In this document: piece after piece, positions 1 through 7,550 of the stretch
Layout of the letters: each line of letters starts with the position of its first letter
Numbering within the stretch: position 1 is the stretch's first letter
NCBI RefSeq assembly: GCF_001747895.1
Contig: NZ_LNNB01000028.1
Span: forward strand, 36,199 to 100,198
Reading direction: 5' to 3'
Length of the DNA: 64,000 nucleotides
Source of the DNA: Staphylococcus equorum
GTDB lineage: Bacteria; Bacillota; Bacilli; Staphylococcales; Staphylococcaceae
Translations under genes and position numbers: made by a program
Notes under the pieces: model-generated
The model's database searches: none
Seen by the model: the letters and a program-made list of their open reading frames with translations, nothing else
Told to the model about the DNA's origin: nothing

Positions 1-875
1 ACAACAGCATTGTTTTCAACAAGTTTTATATTTGTTTCTAAACTCTTACCGTCAGATTTTTCAACGATTTTACCTAAAAGGAAAGGTGTGGAATCTTTTC
101 CACTTATTCCTTGTACTTCTGCTTCTTTTACAGCGTCTTCAATTATTGTATCGATATAAGATTTAGCTAACTCGAATTGCTTAGGTACAGGATTGGCAAT
201 TACAATACCGCCAGACAGACCTATATCACATTTTTTCTTACAAATACGTGCTACAGCATCAGGTGTGTCCGCAGAGCTATTTAATTTAATACCACTTTTT
301 CGAGTGAAGAATGCAGGTAATTCATCTGTTTGATAGCCAATTACAGGAACCCCTTTAGTTTCGAGATATTCCATTGTTTTTGGTAAATCTAATATAGATT
401 TTGCACCAGCACAAATCACTGTGACATTTGTTTGGCCCAGTTCTTCTAAGTCTGCTGAAATGTCCATGGTATGTTCGACTCCTCTATGGACCCCCCCAAT
501 ACCTCCAGTAACGAAGAACTGAATGTCAGCTAATTCAGCACAAATCATTGTTGATGCTACAGTAGTTGCCCCAATTCGTTTAGTTGCAATTATCTCTGCT
601 AAATCACGACGAGATACTTTAGCTACATTGTCACTATTGGCGAGAAAGTGGAGTTCATTTGATTCTAAGCCGATTTTAATTTTTCCGTTCATTAAAGCAA
701 TGGTGGCAGGTACAGCACCATTATCTCTTATAAGTTGTTCGACTTTTTTAGCCATTTTGACATTTTGTGGATAGGGCATACCGTGTGAAATAATTGTTGA
801 CTCTAGTGCTACTATAGGTTTGTTGTTTGCTTTACCTTGTTGTACTTCTTTTGAATATTCAATGTATTTTTCCAT
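1..875 (-). CDS. psuG: Pseudouridine-5'-phosphate glycosidase, C-terminus cut by window edge
   Basis: Predicted to split pseudouridine 5'-phosphate into uracil and ribose 5-phosphate in the cytoplasm. Translating the minus strand from 875 gives MEKYIEYSKEVQQGK, then ALESTIISHGMPYPQN, GAVPATIALMNGKIKIGL and FVTGGIGGVHRG, which are hallmark segments of the PsuG/IndA family. The frame stays open to base 1, so roughly 291 residues are visible and the last few are missing. The start at 875 has a TGGAGGAATAT ribosome binding site about 8 bases upstream. It overlaps the end of psuK by 17 bp, so the two are translationally coupled in one operon with the kinase that makes its substrate. Confidence 0.9.
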   Translation of the reverse strand, partial: MEKYIEYSKEVQQGKANNKPIVALESTIISHGMPYPQNVKMAKKVEQLIRDNGAVPATIALMNGKIKIGLESNELHFLANSDNVAKVSRRDLAEIIATKRIGATTVASTMICAELADIQFFVTGGIGGVHRGVEHTMDISADLEELGQTNVTVICAGAKSILDLPKTMEYLETKGVPVIGYQTDELPAFFTRKSGIKLNSSADTPDAVARICKKKCDIGLSGGIVIANPVPKQFELAKSYIDTIIEDAVKEAEVQGISGKDSTPFLLGKIVEKSDGKSLETNIKLVENNAV

Positions 876-1968
876 TTTTATATTCCTCCAAGTCTCTAAA
901 TAATTGTTTTTTATCTAAATTTTGGCGAACAGTGTAATTCGTTTCGATTGTTTTGCGCGCGTTAATTATTCCGGCCTCAAGTATGCTAACTATGTCTAAG
1001 TCATTGAGCCAACTAAATACGACTGCACTAGAGAAAGAATCTCCTGCACCAGTTACATCTACGACTTTGTCTGATGGCATAATCGGTTTGATAATTTCTT
1101 TATTGGAATTTCTATATATGAGTTCATTAACGCCATTAGTAATAATGACATTCGAAACACCTAAATCATTCCATCTTTTAGCTGCAATTTTTAAATCATT
1201 TGTATTGTTGATTTTCATTTTTAAGTAGGTCTCTGTTTCATCACGATTAATGATGAGCCAGTCGATAGCATGTAAAGAATCAGGCATGTTTTTCATTTTT
1301 GGTGATGACACAGGTATAACGACTAAGTTAATATTGTGTTTTTCTGAGTATGCACATAGAAAATCAATAGCGTTTTTACTGAGGTTTAAATCTACGACGA
1401 TACATTTCGCTTTAATCAATAAGTGGGTTCTTTTTATCAAGAATTCAGGGGTAATGTACTCATAAACTTCCATGTCTGCTAAGCCATATTTCATATTGCC
1501 TTCGTTATCAATTAAGGCAGTATATGAACCTGTATTTGCATTTTCAACTTGTTGTACATGGTCTAAATTCATAAACGGACTAGATAATTTATGAATCATA
1601 TCCCACTCACTGTCATTACCACTTGTTGATAAAAAAGCAACAGTTTCACCCATACGGCCTAAATTCTCAGCGATATTACGTGCGACACCACCTATAGATC
1701 TTGTAGAAGTGACAGGATTTGAAGTTTCCAATTGCAATTCGGAATGAACATAAAACTTCCTATCCAAATTGGCGGCACCAATGCAAACGAGCGGATAGTC
1801 TTCGTTTAACACGTAGGCTTTTCCTAATACATATTCTTTGCGAATTAAACCTGAGATGATGTTTGCCACAGCTGGCCTGGATAGACCAATAGACTGAGCT
1901 AATTCTTGTTGAGAGATAAAAGGATTTTCTTGAATACGTTTGAGAACCTCTCGTTCATTGTTATTCAT
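859..1968 (-). CDS. psuK: Pseudouridine kinase (PfkB family) with N-terminal winged-helix domain
   Basis: Predicted to phosphorylate pseudouridine for the following glycosidase. Residues about 1-60 form an HTH (NNNEREVLKRIQENPFISQQ, then LAQSIGLSRPAVANIISGL). The rest is a PfkB-family sugar kinase with VCIGAANLDRKFYV, GGVARNIAENLGRMG and the C-terminal VVDVTGAGDSFSSA signature carrying the catalytic Asp. I start it at 1968 (369 aa) rather than at the longer open frame to 2046, because AGGAGGTTGATCTT sits directly upstream of 1968. The HTH-kinase fusion suggests that the kinase also senses its substrate and regulates its own operon; that is inference. A cre site and a palindrome lie about 80-105 bp upstream. 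Confidence 0.88.
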   Translation of the reverse strand: MNNNEREVLKRIQENPFISQQELAQSIGLSRPAVANIISGLIRKEYVLGKAYVLNEDYPLVCIGAANLDRKFYVHSELQLETSNPVTSTRSIGGVARNIAENLGRMGETVAFLSTSGNDSEWDMIHKLSSPFMNLDHVQQVENANTGSYTALIDNEGNMKYGLADMEVYEYITPEFLIKRTHLLIKAKCIVVDLNLSKNAIDFLCAYSEKHNINLVVIPVSSPKMKNMPDSLHAIDWLIINRDETETYLKMKINNTNDLKIAAKRWNDLGVSNVIITNGVNELIYRNSNKEIIKPIMPSDKVVDVTGAGDSFSSAVVFSWLNDLDIVSILEAGIINARKTIETNYTVRQNLDKKQLFRDLEEYKNGKIH

Positions 1969-2044
1969 AAGATCAACCTCCTTTTTCTGTAACCTAAACA
2001 TAAGTTTAAAATCAAACATTTGTTTAATTTGGTAAAATTCTAAC

Positions 2045-2058
2045 ATGTAATTTTACAT
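2045..2058. promoter_or_regulatory. Perfect inverted repeat upstream of psuK, candidate operator
   Basis: ATGTAATTTTACAT is a perfect inverted repeat (6-bp arms, 2-bp spacer) about 77 bp upstream of the psuK start and next to the cre site. It could be the binding site of the PsuK HTH domain or of another repressor. No partner is proven. Confidence 0.4.
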
Positions 2059-2059
2059 T

Positions 2060-2073
2060 TGTATACGCTTACA
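2060..2073 (-). promoter_or_regulatory. cre-like site upstream of psuKG
   Basis: Read on the minus strand this is TGTAAGCGTATACA, which fits the CcpA site consensus TGNAANCGNWNNCA. It lies about 92 bp upstream of the psuK start, so carbon catabolite repression of pseudouridine use is likely. Confidence 0.6.
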
Positions 2074-2234
2074 TATAAAAGTTACTAAAATTGTGACAAT
2101 TAAAAAAGATAAATGAAAGTGGCGTAGAGTGATTAGAAAAAAGGGGAAGTAAAGATGTTCGAATAACGTGAATAACTACATATTATTAAAATTATTTTGA
2201 AAAGAAGCAAGAAAGATTTATTTAAATAAAAAAC

Positions 2235-2263
2235 AGCCTGGGACATAGCACATGTCTCAGGCT
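2235..2263. terminator. Hairpin terminator, apparently bidirectional
   Basis: AGCCTGGGACAT and ATGTCTCAGGCT form a 12-bp stem with one G-T wobble. T-rich runs flank it on both strands (TTATTTTTTAT on plus; AAAAAACAG on plus reads as a T run on minus). It lies downstream of the zinc-ribbon operon that is transcribed leftwards. Confidence 0.7.
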
Positions 2264-2272
2264 TATTTTTTA

Positions 2273-2456
2273 TATAGGGAGTGGCTGACTGAATTGAAAA
2301 TACGCTTATATCAAGCTTTTAAAGAACTACTACTTCATTTATGAAGACAAGTAGTTCTTTAAAAGCACTGAAGCACTTGTTTACAGTAGCTGTGCCGGGC
2401 TGGGTTCATACGACGAAATTTATTAGGAAAATTAGATTTCTATCCTACTCCCTATA
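2273..2456. repeat. Composite palindromic intergenic repeat
   Basis: Its ends are a 10-bp inverted repeat, TATAGGGAGT (2273-2282) and ACTCCCTATA (2447-2456). The segment GCTTATATCAAGCTTTT (2304-2320) and the later blocks GCTGTGCCGGG and CGACGAAATTTA, then AAAATTAGATTTCT, match the reverse complement of the repeat at 63909-64000. Between these matches sits an extra stretch of about 65 bp holding a large hairpin. The left end (GGGAGTGG joined to CTGACTGAATTGAAAA) looks like a second, internally deleted copy in opposite orientation. This is a dispersed staphylococcal intergenic repeat of unknown function. It carries no gene; together with the terminator and the psuK leader it fills the 496-bp gap. 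Confidence 0.75.
2315..2366. repeat. Long hairpin inside the intergenic repeat
   Basis: GCTTTTAAAGAACTACT (2315-2331) pairs perfectly with AGTAGTTCTTTAAAAGC (2350-2366). Inside it, CTTCAT (2333-2338) pairs with ATGAAG (2341-2346) around a 2-base loop. The whole would form a near-continuous 23-bp stem in RNA or extruded DNA. Confidence 0.8.
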
Positions 2457-2464
2457 AAATAATA

Positions 2465-3769
2465 TTAATATCCAGAATCGACTTTTTCACCGTCTTCATC
2501 ATATTCTGTGACATAACCGTCATCATCTATAGTATATGATCCAGCTAAATTACCGTCTTTATCGGTAAATGAAAATCCCCAACCATCATCTGTTTCTTCA
2601 GGTTCTTTATAAGTATAAGTATCAGTGTCTAAACTTTCGCCTTCATATGATTCGACTTTGTCTATAACATTATCACGTGTGACATCCTCCTCATCTGAAC
2701 TAGATGCGTCTTCGTCATCTTCAGATTGAGTTTCTTTTTCAAATACTTTGTCTTCATGGTCGCTAATAGCATCATCATCAAAGGTTAAAGCAACATCAAC
2801 TTCTTCTTCGTCGTTTTCAGGGCTTGAAACATTCTCGACATTTGATGTGAATTGTTTACCTTCAACTTCAGTTGTAGCATATACTTCTACTTTTTCGTCA
2901 GGTGAGTATGGACCAAATGTTTCGCTAGCGTATTCATCAAAGTCTTGTTGTTTTTCACCATTGATATAAAGCTTTAGTGAATCTAAATCGATATATGCTG
3001 AGTCAGTACTTACAGTAAAACGCTTTTGTTTGAATTGAGGATCAGCATCGTTACTTTCAGACATATCGATATGAACGACACCATCAAACTTTTTACCATC
3101 TACTTTTTGAGTAGCTTTTAAATCGTATATTCCAATAGGGAAGTCATCAAGTGTTTTTGTCTTACCTTGTTTTAGTTTCACTTTTTTCGTATCGTCGTTA
3201 TGTTTGTAAGATAATGTACTATCTTCTTCAGGAAGAATGGTAACAGACGCTTCATTTACATTAAAATTATAGTTTTTAAATATACCCCATTTTTTACCAT
3301 CTTGAGAGATGTTTATGAGTTCGTTATCGCCAACCGTAACAGAAGTGCCACCCATTGTATTATCTTTCATACCTTGTGCAGCGCTTTGAATTTCATCACC
3401 AACACGTTCAGGGCTATCTGTTTCATTAATATATTTATAGACAGCTTTGGCTTCGTCTTTAGACAGAGACTCGCCGTTTGCTTTTAAATTATGAGTTAAG
3501 TTACTGGGCTTATTATTTTTTAAATCATTTGAAATAGCTTCAGCTTGTTTTGTCGGTGAAAGCTGACTTTCAATTATCTTATAAGCTGTAAATAATGCAA
3601 TAATGATAACTACAATGACAGCAATTGTAATATAAAGTGGTAATTTTGATTTTTTATTATGATTGTCGTTGTTATTTGTACTACGTTGTTGATGTACAGG
3701 TGTGCCACACTGTGTACATACTTTTTGGTTTGGTTTAATTTCGGCTCCACAATTACTACAGTATTTCAT
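2465..3769 (-). CDS. Zinc-ribbon, single-pass membrane protein, TcaA-like
   Basis: 434 aa. The N-terminal zinc ribbon has four Cys (CSNCG and CTQCG, residues about 4-22). It is followed by a Gln/Asn-rich linker, one transmembrane helix at about residues 43-65 (LPLYITIAVIVVIIIALFTAY) and a long predicted extracytoplasmic region. That region ends in a very acidic tail (EDDEDASSSDEEDV). The layout matches the TcaA family, linked in S. aureus to glycopeptide susceptibility and cell-wall stress, but orthology cannot be settled by eye. The start has AAGGAGAGAG upstream, overlapping the stop of the preceding gene, so the two genes form an operon. I would call it a TcaA-like envelope protein; no enzymatic motif is visible. 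Confidence 0.7.
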   Translation of the reverse strand: MKYCSNCGAEIKPNQKVCTQCGTPVHQQRSTNNNDNHNKKSKLPLYITIAVIVVIIIALFTAYKIIESQLSPTKQAEAISNDLKNNKPSNLTHNLKANGESLSKDEAKAVYKYINETDSPERVGDEIQSAAQGMKDNTMGGTSVTVGDNELINISQDGKKWGIFKNYNFNVNEASVTILPEEDSTLSYKHNDDTKKVKLKQGKTKTLDDFPIGIYDLKATQKVDGKKFDGVVHIDMSESNDADPQFKQKRFTVSTDSAYIDLDSLKLYINGEKQQDFDEYASETFGPYSPDEKVEVYATTEVEGKQFTSNVENVSSPENDEEEVDVALTFDDDAISDHEDKVFEKETQSEDDEDASSSDEEDVTRDNVIDKVESYEGESLDTDTYTYKEPEETDDGWGFSFTDKDGNLAGSYTIDDDGYVTEYDEDGEKVDSGY

Positions 3770-3784
3770 TAATTAACTCTCTCC

Positions 3785-4609
3785 TTAATAATCTGTATTA
3801 AAATATGAATCTAAAGCACTTAAAGAATTTGAAACTGTTCCTTCAATAAGAATGCGAAGGAGGACACCTAAAATAAGAATATAAATTAAAATAGCATAAA
3901 TCACGGGCATACGAAGTTGATGCATATGACTGTGCTTTGTTGTGAGATAAATTGGTGACACTAATGTAAATAGCATAGAAATTAAAACAAGCATTGATCC
4001 AAAGCTTGGCACATTAATAGCTAGAAATAATAAGCCTAATAAGAACGCAATTACAGAAAAAGTATTAATTAATACAAAATCTGAAAGTGCTTTATGTACA
4101 CTGATTTTAATGTTTAGCAGTTTAATCAATAATAATGTAATGGCAAAAATTATTGAAATAGATATTAGTATGTAAAAGGTAATGTTAAAAACGATATTAG
4201 CCTTACTTGTCGCAAAAAATGCTACCTCTGCTGGTATAACTAAAGATAATAAAATAAGTGTAATTATAAACCCTGCAATAATGAGACTGAAAAGCGTTTT
4301 AAATGTAAATTGATGTTTACTTATAACTGCCTCATCTGTCCTAGAAAATGAGCTGGAGAAAAATAATTTTGCCTCATTAAAAATATCATCAGAATGTTTG
4401 GTAATGTTTTTGTTTGATTGACTTGGTTGTTTTGGCTGATGAGAGGTATGAGATGGTTCATGATTCTGTGATGCATCAGACTGAGATGTATGTTGATTAG
4501 TAGTTGGATTGTCAGTAGATGATTGATCTTGAAGTGTTAATTTGGTACCACACTCGCCACAAAATAAATCTTTTTTTGTAACTGACTCCCCGCAATTTGG
4601 GCAATGCAT
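3785..4609 (-). CDS. Zinc-ribbon multi-pass membrane protein, function unknown
   Basis: 274 aa when started at 4609, where MHCPNCGESVTKKDLFCGECG begins. An AAGGGGG ribosome binding site lies upstream; the longer open frame to 4681 adds a non-conserved-looking extension. The protein has an N-terminal four-Cys zinc ribbon, a low-complexity Ser/Gln/His/Asn linker (about residues 30-75), and about five or six hydrophobic helices filling the C-terminal two thirds. It shares the zinc-ribbon plus membrane design with its operon partner downstream, 15 bp away. I do not recognise a specific family. A role in envelope stress sensing is only an inference from the partner. Confidence 0.65.
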   Translation of the reverse strand: MHCPNCGESVTKKDLFCGECGTKLTLQDQSSTDNPTTNQHTSQSDASQNHEPSHTSHQPKQPSQSNKNITKHSDDIFNEAKLFFSSSFSRTDEAVISKHQFTFKTLFSLIIAGFIITLILLSLVIPAEVAFFATSKANIVFNITFYILISISIIFAITLLLIKLLNIKISVHKALSDFVLINTFSVIAFLLGLLFLAINVPSFGSMLVLISMLFTLVSPIYLTTKHSHMHQLRMPVIYAILIYILILGVLLRILIEGTVSNSLSALDSYFNTDY

Positions 4610-4782
4610 AAAAATCCCCCTTATAATATGTTTATTAAAATAGAATATCACAGTTATATCTAGTGCGCACCGCTTTTTCAAAAAAGGAAAAAATTAATAA
4701 TTTAAAAAGTTATTTTTATTTAATTTTTGTGAGGGATAAAAATTTTTATAGATAATACTTGTTATAAGAAGTGTTAGAAATC

Positions 4783-4825
4783 AAAAGAGATAGCGGAAGA
4801 TAAAAAATCCTCCGCTATCTCTTTT
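4783..4825. terminator. Hairpin terminator after the ROK regulator gene
   Basis: AAAAGAGATAGCGGA (4783-4797) pairs with TCCGCTATCTCTTTT (4811-4825). The flanking A and T runs allow termination on either strand. It ends the leftward ROK regulator gene before the zinc-ribbon operon. Confidence 0.85.
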
Positions 4826-4851
4826 ATCGAACTATTATATTTTGACTTAAC

Positions 4852-6063
4852 CTATAACTCTGACCAAATTAAATGTTGATGGATGGCAAGGGCACAGGCA
4901 CCTTTGGCACCATTAATAGGGTGATAGACTTTCATTTGAAAATCAATTTTACCTAATCCACCGTATAAGTTTTGGTAACTTAAATATTCTTTTAAAATGA
5001 CATCTGTAATATCATTGTTAAATAATGGACCATGCAAATAAATTTTATTGGTATCTACTAACATGGTTAAATTATTGAGCGTAATTGCGACTGCACGCAT
5101 AGCATCTTTGATAATTTGTACGATGCCACTATCGCCTAAACGATACGCTTCTATAACAGTATCTAAAGTTATATCATTTGAGTCTGCTACTAAACTTGTG
5201 AGATATGTGCTTTGAGCACTTCTATAAATAACTTTAGCTTTATTTATAATATTCATACCACCTAAATAGTTTTGTAAGCACCCTCTACGACCACATTCAC
5301 AGCGTTCACCGTCTGGATGGATGATGGTATGTCCGACTTCCCCTACAGAAAAATTGGAAACTCCATATAAATTACCACGGTACATACTAGATGAAAAAAT
5401 CCCTTTTACAGCATGGAAGAAGATGAAGTTTTCGCCATCATTTTCTGATGTAAGTAAATGTTCATATAGACTCATACAATGTACGTTATTTTCTAAAAAT
5501 ACAGGCAGGTCAATACGAGAAAGTAAATTTTTCAAATCAAAACCGGACCAATCACTATTCGAAGCAATTTGTTGATCTGTTTCATCAAAGTGACCTGGTA
5601 AAGCAATACCAACTGCTTGAATATTATAAGCTACATGTTGTTTTAAGAAATGATTAAGTTCTTCCAATATAAAGTTTGGAGTAATTTTTTTTAAGAATTG
5701 TGTTGTAGTAATATCAATCATATTCTGATCGACAATATTACCAAGATTGTCAGTTAAACATAACGTTACAAAATCTCTGGCTAATTCAATACCAACATAG
5801 TAATTGTATTTATTACAAATTGTAAGTAATATTTTTTTGCGTCCTGACGTTTTTTTAGTGTCAATATCGTAATGATCAACTTCAATATCCGTAGATTTAA
5901 TGAGATTATCTTGTATTAGTTCTGCGGTTACTGCAGTTGTTGTTGCTGGTGTGATTCCTGTATTTCTTGCTATGTCAACTCTTGATATAGGGCCACGTAC
6001 GTATATTTCATTTAAAATTTGGCCACGTATCATCCGCTGTTTATTTGTCATGTTTGCTTTCAT
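4852..6063 (-). CDS. ROK-family transcriptional repressor (NagC/XylR type)
   Basis: About 403 aa. An N-terminal winged helix (ILNEIYVRGPISRVDIARNT, then ATTTAVTAELI, about residues 12-55) precedes a ROK domain. The ROK zinc-binding motif CECGRRGCLQNYLGG is intact, and YVGIELARDFVTLCLTDN matches the start of the actin-like fold. The start at 6063 has GGTGAT 4 bases upstream; an in-frame ATG at 6075 is possible but lacks a visible ribosome binding site. It is divergent from a PTS operon, with a palindrome between them, so it most likely represses that operon until a sugar or sugar phosphate binds. The inducer is unknown. Confidence 0.82.
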   Translation of the reverse strand: MKANMTNKQRMIRGQILNEIYVRGPISRVDIARNTGITPATTTAVTAELIQDNLIKSTDIEVDHYDIDTKKTSGRKKILLTICNKYNYYVGIELARDFVTLCLTDNLGNIVDQNMIDITTTQFLKKITPNFILEELNHFLKQHVAYNIQAVGIALPGHFDETDQQIASNSDWSGFDLKNLLSRIDLPVFLENNVHCMSLYEHLLTSENDGENFIFFHAVKGIFSSSMYRGNLYGVSNFSVGEVGHTIIHPDGERCECGRRGCLQNYLGGMNIINKAKVIYRSAQSTYLTSLVADSNDITLDTVIEAYRLGDSGIVQIIKDAMRAVAITLNNLTMLVDTNKIYLHGPLFNNDITDVILKEYLSYQNLYGGLGKIDFQMKVYHPINGAKGACALAIHQHLIWSEL

Positions 6064-6113
6064 TTTTATCACCATAATTTCTTAATACTCTTATTATTAT
6101 ATTAAAAATAAAA

Positions 6114-6123
6114 AGTTGCAACT
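6114..6123. promoter_or_regulatory. AGTTGCAACT palindrome, candidate ROK operator
   Basis: A perfect 10-bp palindrome directly upstream of the -35 box of the PTS operon, in the short divergent region with the ROK regulator gene. Its TTGCAA core could also serve as a -35 box for the leftward promoter. The position suits autoregulation plus operon control; this is inference. Confidence 0.4.
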
Positions 6124-6126
6124 ATA

Positions 6127-6155
6127 TTGACACATAATTGATTATAAATTATAAT
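6127..6155 (+). promoter_or_regulatory. Consensus sigma-A promoter of the PTS operon
   Basis: TTGACA (6127-6132), a 17-base spacer and TATAAT (6150-6155), both boxes perfect. The predicted transcription start is near 6162, placing the cre site just downstream of it. Confidence 0.85.
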
Positions 6156-6167
6156 TAATCAAAACAT

Positions 6168-6181
6168 TGAAAGCGTTTTCA
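6168..6181 (+). promoter_or_regulatory. cre site of the PTS operon
   Basis: TGAAAGCGTTTTCA fits the CcpA consensus fully and lies just past the predicted transcription start. That is the position expected for a CcpA roadblock or initiation block. Confidence 0.8.
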
Positions 6182-6208
6182 AAATCGAATCTACGATGGG
6201 GTGTTGAT

Positions 6209-7537
6209 GTGAGTAAATTTAATGACGCATTAGAAAAACATTTGTTACCAGTCGCTTCTAAATTGGGATCAAATAAAATTTTGATTTCAATGAGGGATGG
6301 CATTATCGTTGCAATGCCTTTGATTATTATTGGTTCATTATTTTTAGTAATCAGTGGTATTGCGATACCGGGCTGGATAGAGTGGCTAGAAACACAGGGG
6401 ATTCAACCATATTTAATGAAAGCAGTGAATGGGACATTCGGATTAATGGGACTAGTTGCAAGTTTTGGTGTCGCACATAGTATTGCCCGGCAATACAATA
6501 CAGATGGGGTTTCAGCCGGTATTATTGCGATGTCAGCATTTTTAGTTGTCACACCGAATGTAATGACTGGAGATAAAGTACCTGAAGAAGCAATACCTCA
6601 AATATATATGGGAAGTCAGGGTTTATTTGTAGCACTTATTATTGGTATTATTTCAGGGTTAATCTTTCAGTGGTTTATCAATAGAAACATTAGAATCAAA
6701 ATGCCAGATCAAGTACCGCCAGCAGTAGCACAAAGTTTTAGCGCATTAATACCTGGGGCAGCTATTATAATATTATGGCTTGCTGTATATATCGCATTGG
6801 ATAATTTACCGTTTGGCAACATCCATGAATTGATTGTTAATACATTAGGTGTACCGTTAAGTCTGATGGGAGGTAGCTTGATCGGTACCATTATCTTAGT
6901 TGGTCTTAATAGTGCTTTTTGGTTTGTCGGTATCCATGGTGCAAACGTAGTAAATGCAGTTATGCAACCAATTTGGTTGAAAAATATTGATGAAAACCGT
7001 CTAGCATATCAAGCCAATCCACACGGAGACTTACCGCATATCATAACGCAGCCATTTATTGATAATTTTGTATTTATGGGAGGCGGTGGCTCAACAATAG
7101 GTCTAGTCATCGTAATTGCGATATTAGCTTTTAAAAAACGTTCCAGTAAAATCACAAAAACGATGGCACCACTTACTTTAATGCCGGGAATATTTAATAT
7201 TAATGAACCAACATTGTTTGGTTTGCCTGTTGTACTTAATGTGAGATTAATTATTCCATTTGTATTAGCACCAATGATTAATGCGACGATAACATATTTC
7301 GCAATGTCGAGCGGTATCGTGCATCTCACCAATGGGACGGCGATGCCATGGACGATACCACCTATCATCAGTGGATTTTTAGCGACAGGGCATTATAGTG
7401 GTTCATTGGTTCAAATTGTATGTATCATTATCGATATTTTACTCTATTACCCATTTTATAGAGCAATGGAGAAATATAATTTATATTTAGAAGATAAAGA
7501 AGTAAACGGAAAAAAAGAAACGGAAGAACCAAAATAA
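6209..7537 (+). CDS. PTS EIIC permease, lactose/cellobiose family
   Basis: Membrane channel of a sugar phosphotransferase system. About 442 aa from a GTG start at 6209, which has GGGGTG about 7 bases upstream. The longer open frame beginning with TTG at 6167 runs through the cre site and is unlikely to be translated. The sequence has around ten hydrophobic segments, plus SKLGSNKILISMRDG near the start, GLNSAFWFVGIHGANVVNAV and FNINEPTLFGLPVVLN, which are typical of CelB/LicC-type permeases. It heads an operon with an unknown protein, IIB and IIA. The sugar is unknown; no phospho-glycosidase is encoded nearby. Confidence 0.88.
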   Translation: MSKFNDALEKHLLPVASKLGSNKILISMRDGIIVAMPLIIIGSLFLVISGIAIPGWIEWLETQGIQPYLMKAVNGTFGLMGLVASFGVAHSIARQYNTDGVSAGIIAMSAFLVVTPNVMTGDKVPEEAIPQIYMGSQGLFVALIIGIISGLIFQWFINRNIRIKMPDQVPPAVAQSFSALIPGAAIIILWLAVYIALDNLPFGNIHELIVNTLGVPLSLMGGSLIGTIILVGLNSAFWFVGIHGANVVNAVMQPIWLKNIDENRLAYQANPHGDLPHIITQPFIDNFVFMGGGGSTIGLVIVIAILAFKKRSSKITKTMAPLTLMPGIFNINEPTLFGLPVVLNVRLIIPFVLAPMINATITYFAMSSGIVHLTNGTAMPWTIPPIISGFLATGHYSGSLVQIVCIIIDILLYYPFYRAMEKYNLYLEDKEVNGKKETEEPK

Positions 7538-7550
7538 AGGAGTAGATAAT

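Noticed and set aside
4852..6063. ROK protein as xylose repressor XylR
   Set aside because: No xylose genes are adjacent and the divergent operon is a PTS; the general family fits but the specific name does not.
6167..6208. TTG start 14 codons upstream for the PTS EIIC protein
   Set aside because: The extension is encoded by the cre site, within a few bases of the predicted transcription start; GTG at 6209 has a proper ribosome binding site.
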